Source: Vreelandella massiliensis
Lineage (GTDB): Bacteria > Pseudomonadota > Gammaproteobacteria > Pseudomonadales > Halomonadaceae
Assembly (NCBI RefSeq): GCF_900155385.1
Contig: NZ_LT699745.1
Location: 585,619 to 649,618 of the forward strand
Reading direction: 5' to 3'
Length of the DNA: 64,000 nt
The translations under genes were made by a program, and so were the position numbers. Under the pieces are notes generated by a model that made no database searches, was not told the origin of the DNA, and saw only the letters and a program-made list of their open reading frames with translations. Shown here piece after piece: positions 16,430 through 25,479 of the stretch (position 1 is the stretch's first letter; every line of letters begins with the position of its first letter).

Positions 16430-17005
16430 TTAGTCTTTCCCCAAAAGCGCATCGCGAAAATCCTCGCCCAACGGTTTTTTTCCGAGCCAAATGCCGAACA
16501 TGGCACTGGCGGTGTCGCTATCGCCGCCTTCATACACGACCTCGCCATTGAGCGCCAGCCGCAGTGTTTCGCCATCCCAGCTAAGCCGATAGCGGTCGCC
16601 CGGCGCCACGTCTTGGTAGCTTTGATTGATGGCGTTGATCTCCTCTTCGACCTGATTGAACTCGTAGCGAGTGAGCGATTTTTCCAGTGTCTCCGTGGTG
16701 GCCTCGGCAAAGTCAGCCGCTTCAATGTCATGGAAGTAAGCCAGCTCCAGCAGGCGGGGCACATCGCCAAGCGGCTGCGGCTCGGTTTCGCCTTCCACCT
16801 GATAATAAGCGCCGGCGTAGGCGGTCCAGATCATGTAAGTAAACACCCCGCTACCGAGCAGTTCAAAACGCTGCCCGTGAGCTTCCAAGTGGCGCGGGAA
16901 GGTTTCGCCGTTTTCGTTCACACTCGTACCGCTTTGCGCCTGGGCTAGCGCCGCAAAAGAGAGGAGCAGCGCAGGTACCAGCCCGCGTAAGGGGGAAAGA
17001 GACAT
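16430..17005 (-). CDS. Chalcone isomerase-like exported protein
   Basis: A 191-residue protein with a signal peptide (about 1-23, ending LAQAQ) and a chalcone-isomerase fold domain: LLGSGVFTYMIWTAYAGAYY, LELAYFHDIEAADFAEAT and MFGIWLGKKPLGEDFRDALLG. Bacterial members lack a known flavonoid substrate and are usually annotated as chalcone isomerase family or CHAD-like periplasmic proteins; they may bind fatty acids. The ATG at 17005 has AGGAGGT before it, a near-perfect ribosome site. It precedes dtd on the same strand. Confidence 0.85.
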   Translation of the reverse strand: MSLSPLRGLVPALLLSFAALAQAQSGTSVNENGETFPRHLEAHGQRFELLGSGVFTYMIWTAYAGAYYQVEGETEPQPLGDVPRLLELAYFHDIEAADFAEATTETLEKSLTRYEFNQVEEEINAINQSYQDVAPGDRYRLSWDGETLRLALNGEVVYEGGDSDTASAMFGIWLGKKPLGEDFRDALLGKD

Positions 17006-17087
17006 GTCGAACCTCCTGTTTAAATGGCACGCACACCATACCTACCATCGCAATAGGTAGAGGTTCCGTATAAAAATGTAACCGTGT

Positions 17088-17933
17088 CTACCAAGCGCGG
17101 CAGAGCATGAGGTCGCAGTGAGGCTCGCTTAACAGCATCTCGGTTAACTGGCTGGCGTAGTGGGGCTGACCGCGGCTACCGATCATGACCAAATCGGGGG
17201 TGTGGCGCTTCATGTACTCTTTCACCACCTCGCAGGGCGACCCCGGTTCCAGTAGAAGCTCCACCTCTGGGACGCCATCGAGCTCGCGCATCAGCGACTC
17301 GACCTCCTCTTCAAGCTGCGCCCGCAGCGCCGCCACTTCACGTTCGCGCCACTGCGCGTAGCCCCGTTGCGAACCCAGCTCTCGCTCGCCGGGAAGTCTC
17401 CAGGCGTGCAGCAGCGTGATTTTGGCCTCCGGAAAGCGTTTCAACGCCTCTCTTAGCGTATGGCGCGCGGTCAGCGAAAAGTCGATGGGGAGCACAATAT
17501 GCTCCCACGGCTGGGTGGGTAGGTAAGAGGCCACGACGACCGGACACGGCGCGCTGCGCATCACGCGCATCACCGTGGTGCCCGCGAGCAAGTCTTTCTG
17601 ACCGCGCTTGCGGTGCATCCCCATCACAATCAGTTCGGCGCTACGCTCATGGGCTTCACGCACGATTTCGGCATACGGCGCGCCGGCGACCGTCTGAATC
17701 AGCGTTTGCGGCGCCTCCAAGGCGTAATCTTCACGCAGATCGTTCAGTGTGGCGGTGATGTCGTCCACCACCGCGGCTTCTAAATCGTGCAGCATCCGCT
17801 TTGGCAGGTAGGGGTCAATCACGTGGAGAATATCGAGCCGGGCACCTTGGGCATAGGCTAAACGCAGCGCCCGGGCAAACGCCGCGCGGTTATCCGCGGA
17901 AAGGTCGGTGGCAAACAGCAGCGTAGGCGTCAT
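17088..17933 (-). CDS. Tandem-domain universal stress protein
   Basis: A 281-residue protein made of two UspA domains (about 1-145 and 150-281). The first has VMGMHRKRGQKDLLAGTTVMRV and the second ends with MIGSRGQPHYASQLTEM, a partial form of the G-x2-G-x9-G-(S/T) nucleotide loop in each case. This double form resembles UspE-type proteins that act in stress survival; no partner is suggested by the neighbours. Cytoplasmic. Monocistronic between the chalcone-isomerase-like gene and thiD, both on the same strand. Confidence 0.88.
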   Translation of the reverse strand: MTPTLLFATDLSADNRAAFARALRLAYAQGARLDILHVIDPYLPKRMLHDLEAAVVDDITATLNDLREDYALEAPQTLIQTVAGAPYAEIVREAHERSAELIVMGMHRKRGQKDLLAGTTVMRVMRSAPCPVVVASYLPTQPWEHIVLPIDFSLTARHTLREALKRFPEAKITLLHAWRLPGERELGSQRGYAQWREREVAALRAQLEEEVESLMRELDGVPEVELLLEPGSPCEVVKEYMKRHTPDLVMIGSRGQPHYASQLTEMLLSEPHCDLMLCRAW

Positions 17934-18033
17934 GGCGTGGCCTCCTCAGCTTACAAGGGCAGGGGAATCGCCCACCACTCAGCATGGTGCGCTTATGCCC
18001 GCCGCGCAAGGCCGCCATCGCGACGCAAACGCC

Positions 18034-18864
18034 TTACCACCAGGCGTGGAAGTGATGCACCGGCCCACGGCCTTGGCCGACGCTGAGCTGGCCACTGGCT
18101 TCCAGCGCGGCATGCAGCCACTGCTTGGCTTGGTGAATAGCGGTCACGGGGGCATTGAAATCAGCGTCTGCGGGTAGTTTGGCCAGACAGGCGGCAATCG
18201 CGGAAGAGAGTGAGCATCCGGTGCCGTGAAGATTATCGGTATCGATGCGCGAGGCGGGAAGCCATTCAGGCCCTTGCGGTGTCGCCAACAGATCCGGGCA
18301 GGTCTCGCCCTGCAGATGCCCCCCTTTGAGCACGGCGTAGGGCGCCCCAAGCTGCATCAGCCGCGGCAGCACGGCTTCCATCTCATCCAGCGTCGTGGGG
18401 GCGCGCGCGTCTAAGAGTACGGCGGCTTCCGGCAGGTTGGGGGTGATGACATCGGCAAGCGGCACCAGGATATCGCGCACCGCGTGGATACCGGCATCGT
18501 CGACTAAGACATCGCCGCTTTTGGCCACCATTACCGGGTCGAGCACGATCCAGCGCGGCCGGCGCGCGGTGAGCGCAGCGGCGATCACCTCGGCCACGTC
18601 GCGGCTCGCCACCATGCCGATTTTGACCGCATCGAGCTGAATATCCGCTAGCAAGGTATCCAACTGCTGGGCGATAAAATCCGCCGGTACGGGGTGTACG
18701 CCGCGCACGCCACAGGTGTTTTGCGCCGTGAGCGCGGTAATGACACTGGTGCCATAGGTACCCAGCGCCGAAAACGTCTTGAGATCGGCCTGAATGCCGG
18801 CACCGCCGGAGGGGTCGGAGCCGGCAATCGTCAGCACATTACGGGGGCGGGAATCGTTAGACAT
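18034..18864 (-). CDS. thiD: Hydroxymethylpyrimidine/phosphomethylpyrimidine kinase
   Basis: Phosphorylates 4-amino-5-hydroxymethyl-2-methylpyrimidine twice to give the pyrimidine diphosphate used in thiamine assembly. A 276-residue ribokinase-fold enzyme: N-terminal TIAGSDPSGGAGIQADLKTF and C-terminal NLHGTGCSLSSAIA, the anion hole with its catalytic Cys/Gly turn. The ATG at 18864 is chosen because GAGGAG precedes it; eight further in-frame residues upstream lack a ribosome site. It is unlinked to thiSG at the other end of the region, and no TPP riboswitch was seen upstream. No thiE is fused or adjacent. Confidence 0.94.
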   Translation of the reverse strand: MSNDSRPRNVLTIAGSDPSGGAGIQADLKTFSALGTYGTSVITALTAQNTCGVRGVHPVPADFIAQQLDTLLADIQLDAVKIGMVASRDVAEVIAAALTARRPRWIVLDPVMVAKSGDVLVDDAGIHAVRDILVPLADVITPNLPEAAVLLDARAPTTLDEMEAVLPRLMQLGAPYAVLKGGHLQGETCPDLLATPQGPEWLPASRIDTDNLHGTGCSLSSAIAACLAKLPADADFNAPVTAIHQAKQWLHAALEASGQLSVGQGRGPVHHFHAWW

Positions 18865-18938
18865 CGGGCTCCTCGGCAAAATCATCACGTTATTCCCCTA
18901 GGATACCCAAGCCGCGCTTTTTGTGCTGCCTTTAACAC

Positions 18939-18969
18939 GCAAATGGCCGCCCGAGGGGCGGCCATTTGC
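18939..18969. terminator. Strong palindrome between thiD and the TRAP binding protein
   Basis: A perfect 14-bp stem GCAAATGGCCGCCC/GGGCGGCCATTTGC (18939-18952 and 18956-18969) with a GAG loop. The T tract is missing on both strands beyond the stem, but the stem ends in AAAT/ATTT. It most likely ends the leftward TRAP operon transcript just after the gene that stops at 18992. Confidence 0.7.
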
Positions 18970-18991
18970 AACCATGCAAAAAAAGTAGGCG

Positions 18992-20104
18992 TTACTCTGC
19001 TGCGTCCCCTACCGGGTTACGGGCGTTGTAGTACGCCTGCTCGGAGATTTCGTGGTAATCCACCACCTTCTCCTGGAAGGCACGATAGGAGTCGTAAATG
19101 CGCGTGGCCATCTCGCTGGACTCGGCAAGCTCCGCCACCACATCCGCTGAGTGTTCGCGCGCCTGCGCTAGCACGTCGTCAGGGATGCGGCGCAGCTCAA
19201 CGCCGTGCTCGTTGATCAGCGTCTCTAGGGCGTCGTTATTACGCGCGGTGTACTCGTCGAGCACGTTGGCGTTGACGTCACGCACGGCGGTTTTCAGGAT
19301 CGCCTGCAGGTCAGCGGGCAGCTCGGCCATCGCTTCTTCGTTGACGATCGCTTCAAACATCACCGTAGGCTCGTGCCAACCGGGATAGTAGTAGTAATCC
19401 GCCGCCTGATGCAGGCCGAAGGCCAGATCGTTGTACGGACCAATCCACTCGGTTGCGTCGATGGCACCGGACTGCAGCGAGGTGAAGATCTCGCCACCCG
19501 GCATGTTCACGATGGCGACGCCCATGCGGTTCATCACTTCACCGCCTAGACCGGGCATGCGCATTTTGAGGCCGTCGAGATCATCGACCGAGTTGATCTC
19601 TTTGTTGTACCAGCCGCCCATTTGCACACCGGAGGCGCCGGCGACCATGACATCCACGCCGAAGTCGTCGTAGAGTTCGTTCCAAAGCTCCAGACCGCCG
19701 CCGAAGTGCAGCCAGGCGTTCATTTCTTGCGCGTTCATGCCAAAGGGCACGGCAGCGAAGAACTGCGCGGCGGGCGCCTTGCCTTTCCAGTAGTAGGAGG
19801 CGGAGTGGCCCAGCTCGGCGGTGCCCTCGGAGACCGCGTCGAACACCTCAAATCCTGGCACCAACTGGCCGGCGCCAAAGACCTCAATGGTCAAGCGGCC
19901 ATCCGACATCTCGTCAACCAGCTCGGCGAGACGCTCCGGCCCCTGGCCGACGCCGGGGAAGTTCTTTGGCCAGGAGGTGACCATTTTCCAGCTGTAGGTC
20001 TCTTCCTGGGCTTGAGCCTGGTTATCCAGGCTTGAGACGGCGAAGAGGCCGGCCGACATGGCCGTGCTCATCGCAATGGCGGCGGATAATGTTTTAATTT
20101 TCAT
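18992..20104 (-). CDS. TRAP solute-binding protein, 2-oxoacid (TakP-like) type
   Basis: A 370-residue DctP-family periplasmic receptor with signal peptide (about 1-32, ending NQAQA). The mature part shows KMVTSWPKNFPGVGQGPERLAEL, GHSASYYWKGKAPAAQFFAAVPFGM, GGWYNKEINSVDDLDGLKMRMPGLGGE and ATEWIGPYNDLAFGLHQAADYYYYPGW. These features are characteristic of the binding proteins related to TakP (pyruvate and other 2-oxo monocarboxylates) and to mannitol or lactate binders. The exact ligand is not certain. The ATG at 20104 has AAGGGG upstream; a longer in-frame start lacks one. It is the last gene of a Q-M-P operon and has a close paralogue at 52009. Confidence 0.88.
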   Translation of the reverse strand: MKIKTLSAAIAMSTAMSAGLFAVSSLDNQAQAQEETYSWKMVTSWPKNFPGVGQGPERLAELVDEMSDGRLTIEVFGAGQLVPGFEVFDAVSEGTAELGHSASYYWKGKAPAAQFFAAVPFGMNAQEMNAWLHFGGGLELWNELYDDFGVDVMVAGASGVQMGGWYNKEINSVDDLDGLKMRMPGLGGEVMNRMGVAIVNMPGGEIFTSLQSGAIDATEWIGPYNDLAFGLHQAADYYYYPGWHEPTVMFEAIVNEEAMAELPADLQAILKTAVRDVNANVLDEYTARNNDALETLINEHGVELRRIPDDVLAQAREHSADVVAELAESSEMATRIYDSYRAFQEKVVDYHEISEQAYYNARNPVGDAAE

Positions 20105-20230
20105 ATAACCCCTTATTGTTACTGTTTTTGCTTGGAAAGGCACCCGCGCGTAAGCGTGTTCTTCTTCCTATCATGGTGCAGATTGCCACGCGCAAGCGTT
20201 GATAGCAGCTCCCACTTTCAACTAATAGCA

Positions 20231-21637
20231 CTAACCAAACTGTTCGGGAAGCCACGTCGCCAGCTCAGGATAAAAGGCTAGCATCAGCAGCATACCCAGC
20301 TGAATCAGGATAAACGGAATCACGCCACGGTAAATCGCCGACGTCGGCACCGACTCCGGCGCCACGCCGCGCAGATAAAAGAGCGCGAAACCAAACGGCG
20401 GGGTCAAGAAGGACGTCTGCAGATTGATGGCGATCATGATGCCGAGCCAAATCGGGTCGAGCCCCATCGCTAGCAGGATCGGGCCGACGATCGGCACGAC
20501 GACGAAGGTGATTTCGATAAAATCGAGGATAAACCCGAGCAGAAAAATCACCAGCATCACGATAAGCGTCGCGCCCACGACGCCGCCCGGCATACCTTCA
20601 AATAGCTCGGTGACCATGTGCTCACCGCCGTAAGCGCGGAAAACCAGCGAGAACAGCGCCGCCCCGATCAAGATCAAAAATACCATGGTGGTCACGTGCG
20701 TGGTCGAGCGCAGCACCTCTTTGAGCGTGGCCCAATCGAGCTGGCGATAAGCGAGCGCCAGTACCAGCGCGCCAAAAGCGCCCACCGCCGAGGCTTCCGT
20801 GGGGGTGGCAAAGCCGGTCAGAATCGAGCCCAATACCGCCACGATGAGCACCACCGGGGGCACCAAGCCTTTGAGCAGCAGCATGCCGATGCCCTTGGTG
20901 TGGCCCAGCTCCTCCATTAGCTCCTGGCGATCCGCGGCGGGGGCTGACTGCGGGCGCCACCACGCGATCACCATCACGTAGATCATGTACATCACGACCA
21001 AAAGCAGCCCCGGCACCAGCGCGCCCATAAAGAGATCGCCCACCGACACCGTTTTGGGGCTGAAAATCCCCATATCCAGCTGCGCTTGCTGATACGCCGA
21101 AGAGAGCACATCGCCAAGCAGTACCAGCGCAATAGAGGGCGGAATAATCTGTCCGAGCGTGCCGGTGGCGCAAATCGTGCCGGTGGCAAGCGAGGTGGAG
21201 TAGCCGCGCTTGAGCATAGTGGGGAGCGACATCAACCCCATGGTGACCACGGTGGCGCCGACGATCCCGGTCGAGGCGGCCATCAGCATGCCCACCAGCG
21301 TGACCGAAAGCCCCAAGCCCCCGCGTAGCGAACCAAAGAGCAGCGCCATCGCGTCGAGCAGGGTCTCCGCCACTTTGGATTTTTCCAGCAGCACGCCCAT
21401 GAGGACGAAAAGCGGCACCGCCAACAGCGTGGTATTGGTCATGATGCCGTAAAGGCGATTCGGCAGCGCGGCTAGATAACCGCTATCGAAATGGGCGTCC
21501 ACGCCGATGGCTTCAAGGCCAAGCCCCAGCCCGGCGAAAAGCAGTGCGGTCCCCGAAAGGGAGAGCGCCACCGGGAAGCCGAACATCAGCACAATGCAGA
21601 TCACGGCAAACAGAACGAGAGGCATAAACTCCAGCAT
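20231..21637 (-). CDS. TRAP transporter large permease (DctM family)
   Basis: A 468-residue membrane protein with about 13 hydrophobic segments; the ion-driven channel subunit for the adjacent 2-oxoacid-type binding protein. It belongs to the larger DctM variant with a hydrophilic stretch near 235-255 (QSAPAADRQELMEELGHTKG). Conserved loops AASTGIVGATVVTMGLMSLP and INLQTSFLTPPFGFALFYLRG mark the two halves. Its start codon overlaps the stop of the small permease gene by one base (TGATG), so the two are translationally coupled. The binding-protein gene follows after 126 bp. Confidence 0.93.
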   Translation of the reverse strand: MLEFMPLVLFAVICIVLMFGFPVALSLSGTALLFAGLGLGLEAIGVDAHFDSGYLAALPNRLYGIMTNTTLLAVPLFVLMGVLLEKSKVAETLLDAMALLFGSLRGGLGLSVTLVGMLMAASTGIVGATVVTMGLMSLPTMLKRGYSTSLATGTICATGTLGQIIPPSIALVLLGDVLSSAYQQAQLDMGIFSPKTVSVGDLFMGALVPGLLLVVMYMIYVMVIAWWRPQSAPAADRQELMEELGHTKGIGMLLLKGLVPPVVLIVAVLGSILTGFATPTEASAVGAFGALVLALAYRQLDWATLKEVLRSTTHVTTMVFLILIGAALFSLVFRAYGGEHMVTELFEGMPGGVVGATLIVMLVIFLLGFILDFIEITFVVVPIVGPILLAMGLDPIWLGIMIAINLQTSFLTPPFGFALFYLRGVAPESVPTSAIYRGVIPFILIQLGMLLMLAFYPELATWLPEQFG

Positions 21638-22197
21638 CAGACGCGCTCCTCTAGGTGGCTGTCATCCTCTGCGACGGGCGTGATTCGCCCTGTCAGGATA
21701 TAGATATTCCGCACCACCTCGACGAGACCTTGTACGAGCATGAGCAGCGCAAACACGGGAATCATGGTTTTTAGCAAAAACACCGCAGGGATACCGCCGT
21801 AATCCGAGGAGGTCTCCAAAATCTGCCACGATTTGCTGACATAGCCCAGGCTCGAGGCAATGATGAACACCATTACCGGCATCAAAAGCGCCACGATGCC
21901 CACCAGGTTGATCAGCGCCTGGCGGCGCGGCGACGCCTTGCGATAGAAAATATCCACCCGAACGTGGCCGTCGTGGCGAAAGGTGTACGCCGCGGCGAGC
22001 ATAAAGACCGCCGCGTGCATATACATCACCAGCTCCTGCATGAAGATACTGTTGACCGAAAAGATATAGCGCAGCACCACGATCAAAAATTGGATGAGCA
22101 TCATAATAATGATCAGCCAGGATAGCGTGCGCCCTAACCACTCGGAGGCGCGATCTAGCGCTCCGATCAGAGGCGGTAGTTGTGATTGTTGGGACAT
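21637..22197 (-). CDS. TRAP transporter small permease (DctQ family)
   Basis: A 186-residue DctQ subunit with four membrane segments and the family feature AAYTFRHDGHVRVDIFYRKAS. It belongs to the longer DctQ forms that pair with large DctM proteins in carboxylate TRAP systems. The ATG at 22197 gives the expected short cytoplasmic N-terminus before the first membrane helix; in-frame codons upstream would add 32 atypical residues. First gene of the Q-M-P operon. Confidence 0.88.
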   Translation of the reverse strand: MSQQSQLPPLIGALDRASEWLGRTLSWLIIIMMLIQFLIVVLRYIFSVNSIFMQELVMYMHAAVFMLAAAYTFRHDGHVRVDIFYRKASPRRQALINLVGIVALLMPVMVFIIASSLGYVSKSWQILETSSDYGGIPAVFLLKTMIPVFALLMLVQGLVEVVRNIYILTGRITPVAEDDSHLEERV

Positions 22198-22302
22198 GGG
22201 GCGTGTCTCGTATAAACGACTAAGGGAAGAACGTAAACGCCCTGACAATAGCGCATCTTGCCCCACAATGCAGCGCTGGCCACTCACGCGCATTGAACGT
22301 TT

Positions 22303-23112
22303 TTATTTTTGCGCGTCGCGCAGTGCGGTCAGGCAAGCCGCTGGCAGCGGCAGATCGATGGCAAGGGGCAGATGATCCGAAAAGAGGTGGTCCAACACCT
22401 GAACCTCGGAGACCTCCAAGCTCTGCGAGAGCAGAATGTGATCCAGCGCCCGGCGCGGTTGCCACGACGGGTAGCTGAGAAGCGGTTTTACCGGATGCAG
22501 GGGCAGCGACTCGCTAAACCGCTCATGGGCATGAATTTGCTCCGGGGTGCAGTTGAGATCGCCCATCACCACCACATGGCGCAGCGGGCGGATAATGTCG
22601 CTTAGGTAGTCGAACTGACGCACGCGGCCGCGATGACTCAGCGCCAAATGCGCCACAAAGACGTGCAGTGCATCCGGGCCATTACCGAAACGCGCGTGAA
22701 TCGCCCCGCGTCCGGGTAGCGTGCCGGGCAAGCGATGCTCCTCGACCCGCGCCGGTGCCAAACGCGAAAGCAAGCCGTTACTGTGCTGAGCAATGCGCCC
22801 CAGGTTACGATTTAGCTGCTGAAAATGGTGGGGAAAGCCGGCACGTGCGGCAAGGTACTCCACCTGATTGACCCGACTTGAGCGAAAACTGCCGCCGTCG
22901 ACCTCTTGCAGGCCGACGACATCGAATTTCCCCAGCACGTCGCCCATCAAATCCAGGCGCTGGTTACGCCGAGGATGGGGAAGCAGGTGCTGCCAGCTGC
23001 GGGTGAAGTAGTGGTGATAAGCGGAGGTCTGGATGCCCACCTGCAAGTTAAACGTAAGCAGGCGCAGATGGCCGTTGGCAAGTAGCGGTGACCGGGCATC
23101 CAGATGACTCAT
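22303..23112 (-). CDS. Endonuclease/exonuclease/phosphatase family protein
   Basis: A 269-residue protein of the EEP superfamily (DNase I, AP endonuclease and inositol phosphatase fold). Visible metal and catalytic motifs are FDVVGLQEVDGG (Glu), HVVVMGDLNCTPEQIH (Asp and Asn) and FSDHLPLAIDLPL (Asp-His pair at the C-terminus). No signal peptide, so cytoplasmic. The substrate is unknown. It sits next to dsbA, cytochrome c4 and engB, the same neighbourhood that homologues occupy in pseudomonads, which suggests old synteny rather than a functional link. Confidence 0.85.
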   Translation of the reverse strand: MSHLDARSPLLANGHLRLLTFNLQVGIQTSAYHHYFTRSWQHLLPHPRRNQRLDLMGDVLGKFDVVGLQEVDGGSFRSSRVNQVEYLAARAGFPHHFQQLNRNLGRIAQHSNGLLSRLAPARVEEHRLPGTLPGRGAIHARFGNGPDALHVFVAHLALSHRGRVRQFDYLSDIIRPLRHVVVMGDLNCTPEQIHAHERFSESLPLHPVKPLLSYPSWQPRRALDHILLSQSLEVSEVQVLDHLFSDHLPLAIDLPLPAACLTALRDAQK

Positions 23113-23158
23113 GGGCTAACTTCCCAACAGCGTGCTAGTGAGCAATTGATAAGCGTGA

Positions 23159-23791
23159 TTACTCTGCTCGCTCCTCGCGGACTCGCTCAACCAGCGCGTC
23201 GGCAATTTGCGGCATATTGGCCAAGCTACCGGCACTGCTTGGCGTGACGAGGTAGCGACCATCGATCATCAGCGCCGGCACGCCCATCAACTGCATATCG
23301 CGCATGCGGCTATTGGCACGGCTCACGTCGCTGCGCACGCTAAAGGAGGTCAGCGCTTCGCTCGCCTCCTTTTCACTCACGCCGTAGTTCGAGAAGAATT
23401 CGGCCAATTCATCGGTATCCGTCAGCGAGCGGTCTTCTTCGTGAATGGCGTGAAAGAAGTCGGCATGCAGCTCTTCCTGAATGCCAAGGGATTTTGCCGC
23501 ATAGAAAGCGGTCGCATGGGTGTTCCAATCACCGCCCATCGTCGCGGGTAGGTGAACAACCTGGACATCGTCCTCAAGCGTTTCGTACCACTCGGTCACC
23601 TCGGGCTGCAGGCGATAGCAGTGGGGGCAACCGAACCAGAACGCTTCGGTGATTTCGATTTGACCGTCATCCACCCGTGTCTCCACCGGCGTTTCTAGAC
23701 GCTCGTAGTGCTCGCCTTCAACGATCTCCTGAGCACTCGCCACCGCAGAGAGCGTAAGTCCCGCCACGGCTACCATTAATGCTTTCAACAT
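23159..23791 (-). CDS. dsbA: Periplasmic thiol:disulfide oxidoreductase DsbA
   Basis: Introduces disulfide bonds into exported proteins. A 210-residue protein with a signal peptide (about 1-20, ending AVASA), the CPHC active site (C55-C58) and the cis-proline loop GVPALMIDG. The helical insert between them is typical of DsbA. ATG 23791 is preferred since GGAGAAAG precedes it and the signal peptide starts there. Upstream on the same strand lies cytochrome c4, a disulfide-independent but periplasmic protein, a conserved neighbour pair. Confidence 0.94.
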   Translation of the reverse strand: MLKALMVAVAGLTLSAVASAQEIVEGEHYERLETPVETRVDDGQIEITEAFWFGCPHCYRLQPEVTEWYETLEDDVQVVHLPATMGGDWNTHATAFYAAKSLGIQEELHADFFHAIHEEDRSLTDTDELAEFFSNYGVSEKEASEALTSFSVRSDVSRANSRMRDMQLMGVPALMIDGRYLVTPSSAGSLANMPQIADALVERVREERAE

Positions 23792-23914
23792 ATCGGGCTT
23801 TCTCCAGGTCAAGCCGGCCCCAAAATGGGCAACGAATCAACAGCGAACCATAAGACGCTATCAGCGCCTTATGGTTCCTTTGTCACCACGACACAAGCAC
23901 AGGCAGTGCGAGGT

Positions 23915-24541
23915 TTAGTGCAGGCCCAGCACGTAGTTGGCCACCGCTTCCATGTCGTCATCGCTCATTTTAGAGGCGATATCGCGCATGATGGCATTGG
24001 GGTCGTTATGGCGCTCACCGGCGGCAAAGTCTTGCAACGTGGAAACCGTATATTCAGCCAGTTGCCCTGACAGGGCCGGATATACCGCCGTACCGATGCC
24101 CTGCCCGGTCGGGGTATGACAAGCGGCACAGGCCGGAATGCCTTTGTCCATATCGCCCGCACGATAGAGGACTTGGCCACGCTCAAGCAGCGCTTCATCG
24201 TCTTTGGCTTGACCAATGTTGGGGTCCATTTCGGCGAAGTAAGCCGCGACGTCCCAGGCGTCTTGGTCGGAGAAATCGTCGACCTGCCCGGCCATTTGCG
24301 CGACTTGACGATCGCCGTCGCGAATATCCATGATCTGTTTAGCGAGGTAGGACATCTGCTGACCCGCTAGATTGGGGAAAGAGCCAATCGCGCTAATGCC
24401 ATTTTGGCCATGGCAGGCCGCGCACGAGGCCGCCAGTTCTTGGCCAGCGTTGGGGTCTGCATTGGCTTGCAGGTCTTCTTGGGCGTGGGCGGTGCCAACG
24501 GCACCCATGGTAATTGCCAGGCTTGCCAGTAACTTTCTCAT
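23915..24541 (-). CDS. Cytochrome c4, dihaem
   Basis: A 208-residue periplasmic electron carrier with a signal peptide (1-20, ending GTAHA) and two class I cytochrome c domains, each with a CAACH haem site (first at residues 40-44, second in GIPACAACHTPTGQG). Methionine axial ligands are expected in SYLAKQIMDIRDGDR and the later NDPNAIMRDIASKM region. Cytochromes c4 feed electrons from the bc1 complex to terminal oxidases such as cbb3. The gene precedes dsbA on the same strand and diverges from engB over 292 bp. Confidence 0.93.
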   Translation of the reverse strand: MRKLLASLAITMGAVGTAHAQEDLQANADPNAGQELAASCAACHGQNGISAIGSFPNLAGQQMSYLAKQIMDIRDGDRQVAQMAGQVDDFSDQDAWDVAAYFAEMDPNIGQAKDDEALLERGQVLYRAGDMDKGIPACAACHTPTGQGIGTAVYPALSGQLAEYTVSTLQDFAAGERHNDPNAIMRDIASKMSDDDMEAVANYVLGLH

Positions 24542-24833
24542 TGCTATTCCACTATGCCGTTAGTTGGTGACGGGTACGCACCCTGGGCGCTGCCCAGGTT
24601 CAGCACACTACCATGGACAGCTCTGAGCGCCGCCAACAACCCTCGCAAAGGTGCGAAATGTCGCTGACGGATAGAGCGCGATGGTACACTAGCGCCCCAG
24701 GTCGCAGATATTAAACCGCTTGCATTATAACGAATCACCCCAGCAACGGAAATGCAAGAGCATGCCTGCTTTAGGGGTAATTCCAGCGCGCTTTCGCGCC
24801 GACTTCTGCTCTATTTCGCCAGGATACACACCG

Positions 24834-25472
24834 ATGACCGTAACACCTGCCAGCGCTCCGGCACTCAACTATTCGACCGCGAGCTTTATGCTAAGCGCGC
24901 CGACGCTCGCCCAGTGCCCCAACGACAGCGGCGCCGAGGTGGCCTTTGCCGGGCGCTCGAACGCGGGGAAATCCAGCGCCATCAATGCGCTTACGCGGCA
25001 AAACGCGTTGGCGCGCACCTCGCGCACGCCCGGGCGTACGCAGCTGATCAACTTCTTCAGCTTAATGAACACCACCTCACAGCGCCTGGTGGACTTGCCC
25101 GGCTACGGCTACGCCAAAGTACCCGAGGCGGTCAAACGCGAGTGGCAAGAGCACCTCTCCCACTATCTGCGCGGCCGTCAAAGCCTGCGCGGGCTGGTGC
25201 TACTCATGGATGTCCGCCACCCGCTCACCGAGTTTGACCAGATGATGCTGGGTTTTGCCGACGAACGCGACCTGCCGGTGCAGATTCTGCTGACAAAAGC
25301 GGATAAACTGAAAAAAGGCCCCGCGAGCAGCTCGCTGCAAAAAGTGCGTTCTCAGCTGCGCGACTGGGAAGACCTCGTCTCCGTTCAGCTCTTCTCGGCG
25401 CTCAAAAAAGAGGGCCTGGAGCCCCTATCGCAGCGTCTGGACCAGTGGCTAACACTCCCCAATGAGGTATAG
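24834..25472 (+). CDS. engB: Ribosome biogenesis GTP-binding protein EngB/YihA
   Basis: An essential small GTPase for large ribosomal subunit assembly. 212 residues with GTPase motifs G1 [10 protein letters not shown]3 DLPGYG, G4 TKAD and G5 in LFSALKKEG. The ATG at 24834 is chosen over a frame-open ATG 60 bp upstream: it has AGGA 10 bases before it and gives the usual N-terminus before the G domain. The 292-bp gap to the divergent cytochrome c4 gene shows only weak promoter-like hexamers (TACACT near 24684, TATAAC near 24726). Confidence 0.95.
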   Translation: MTVTPASAPALNYSTASFMLSAPTLAQCPNDSGAEVAFAGRSNAGKSSAINALTRQNALARTSRTPGRTQLINFFSLMNTTSQRLVDLPGYGYAKVPEAVKREWQEHLSHYLRGRQSLRGLVLLMDVRHPLTEFDQMMLGFADERDLPVQILLTKADKLKKGPASSSLQKVRSQLRDWEDLVSVQLFSALKKEGLEPLSQRLDQWLTLPNEV

Positions 25473-25479
25473 CGAAGCG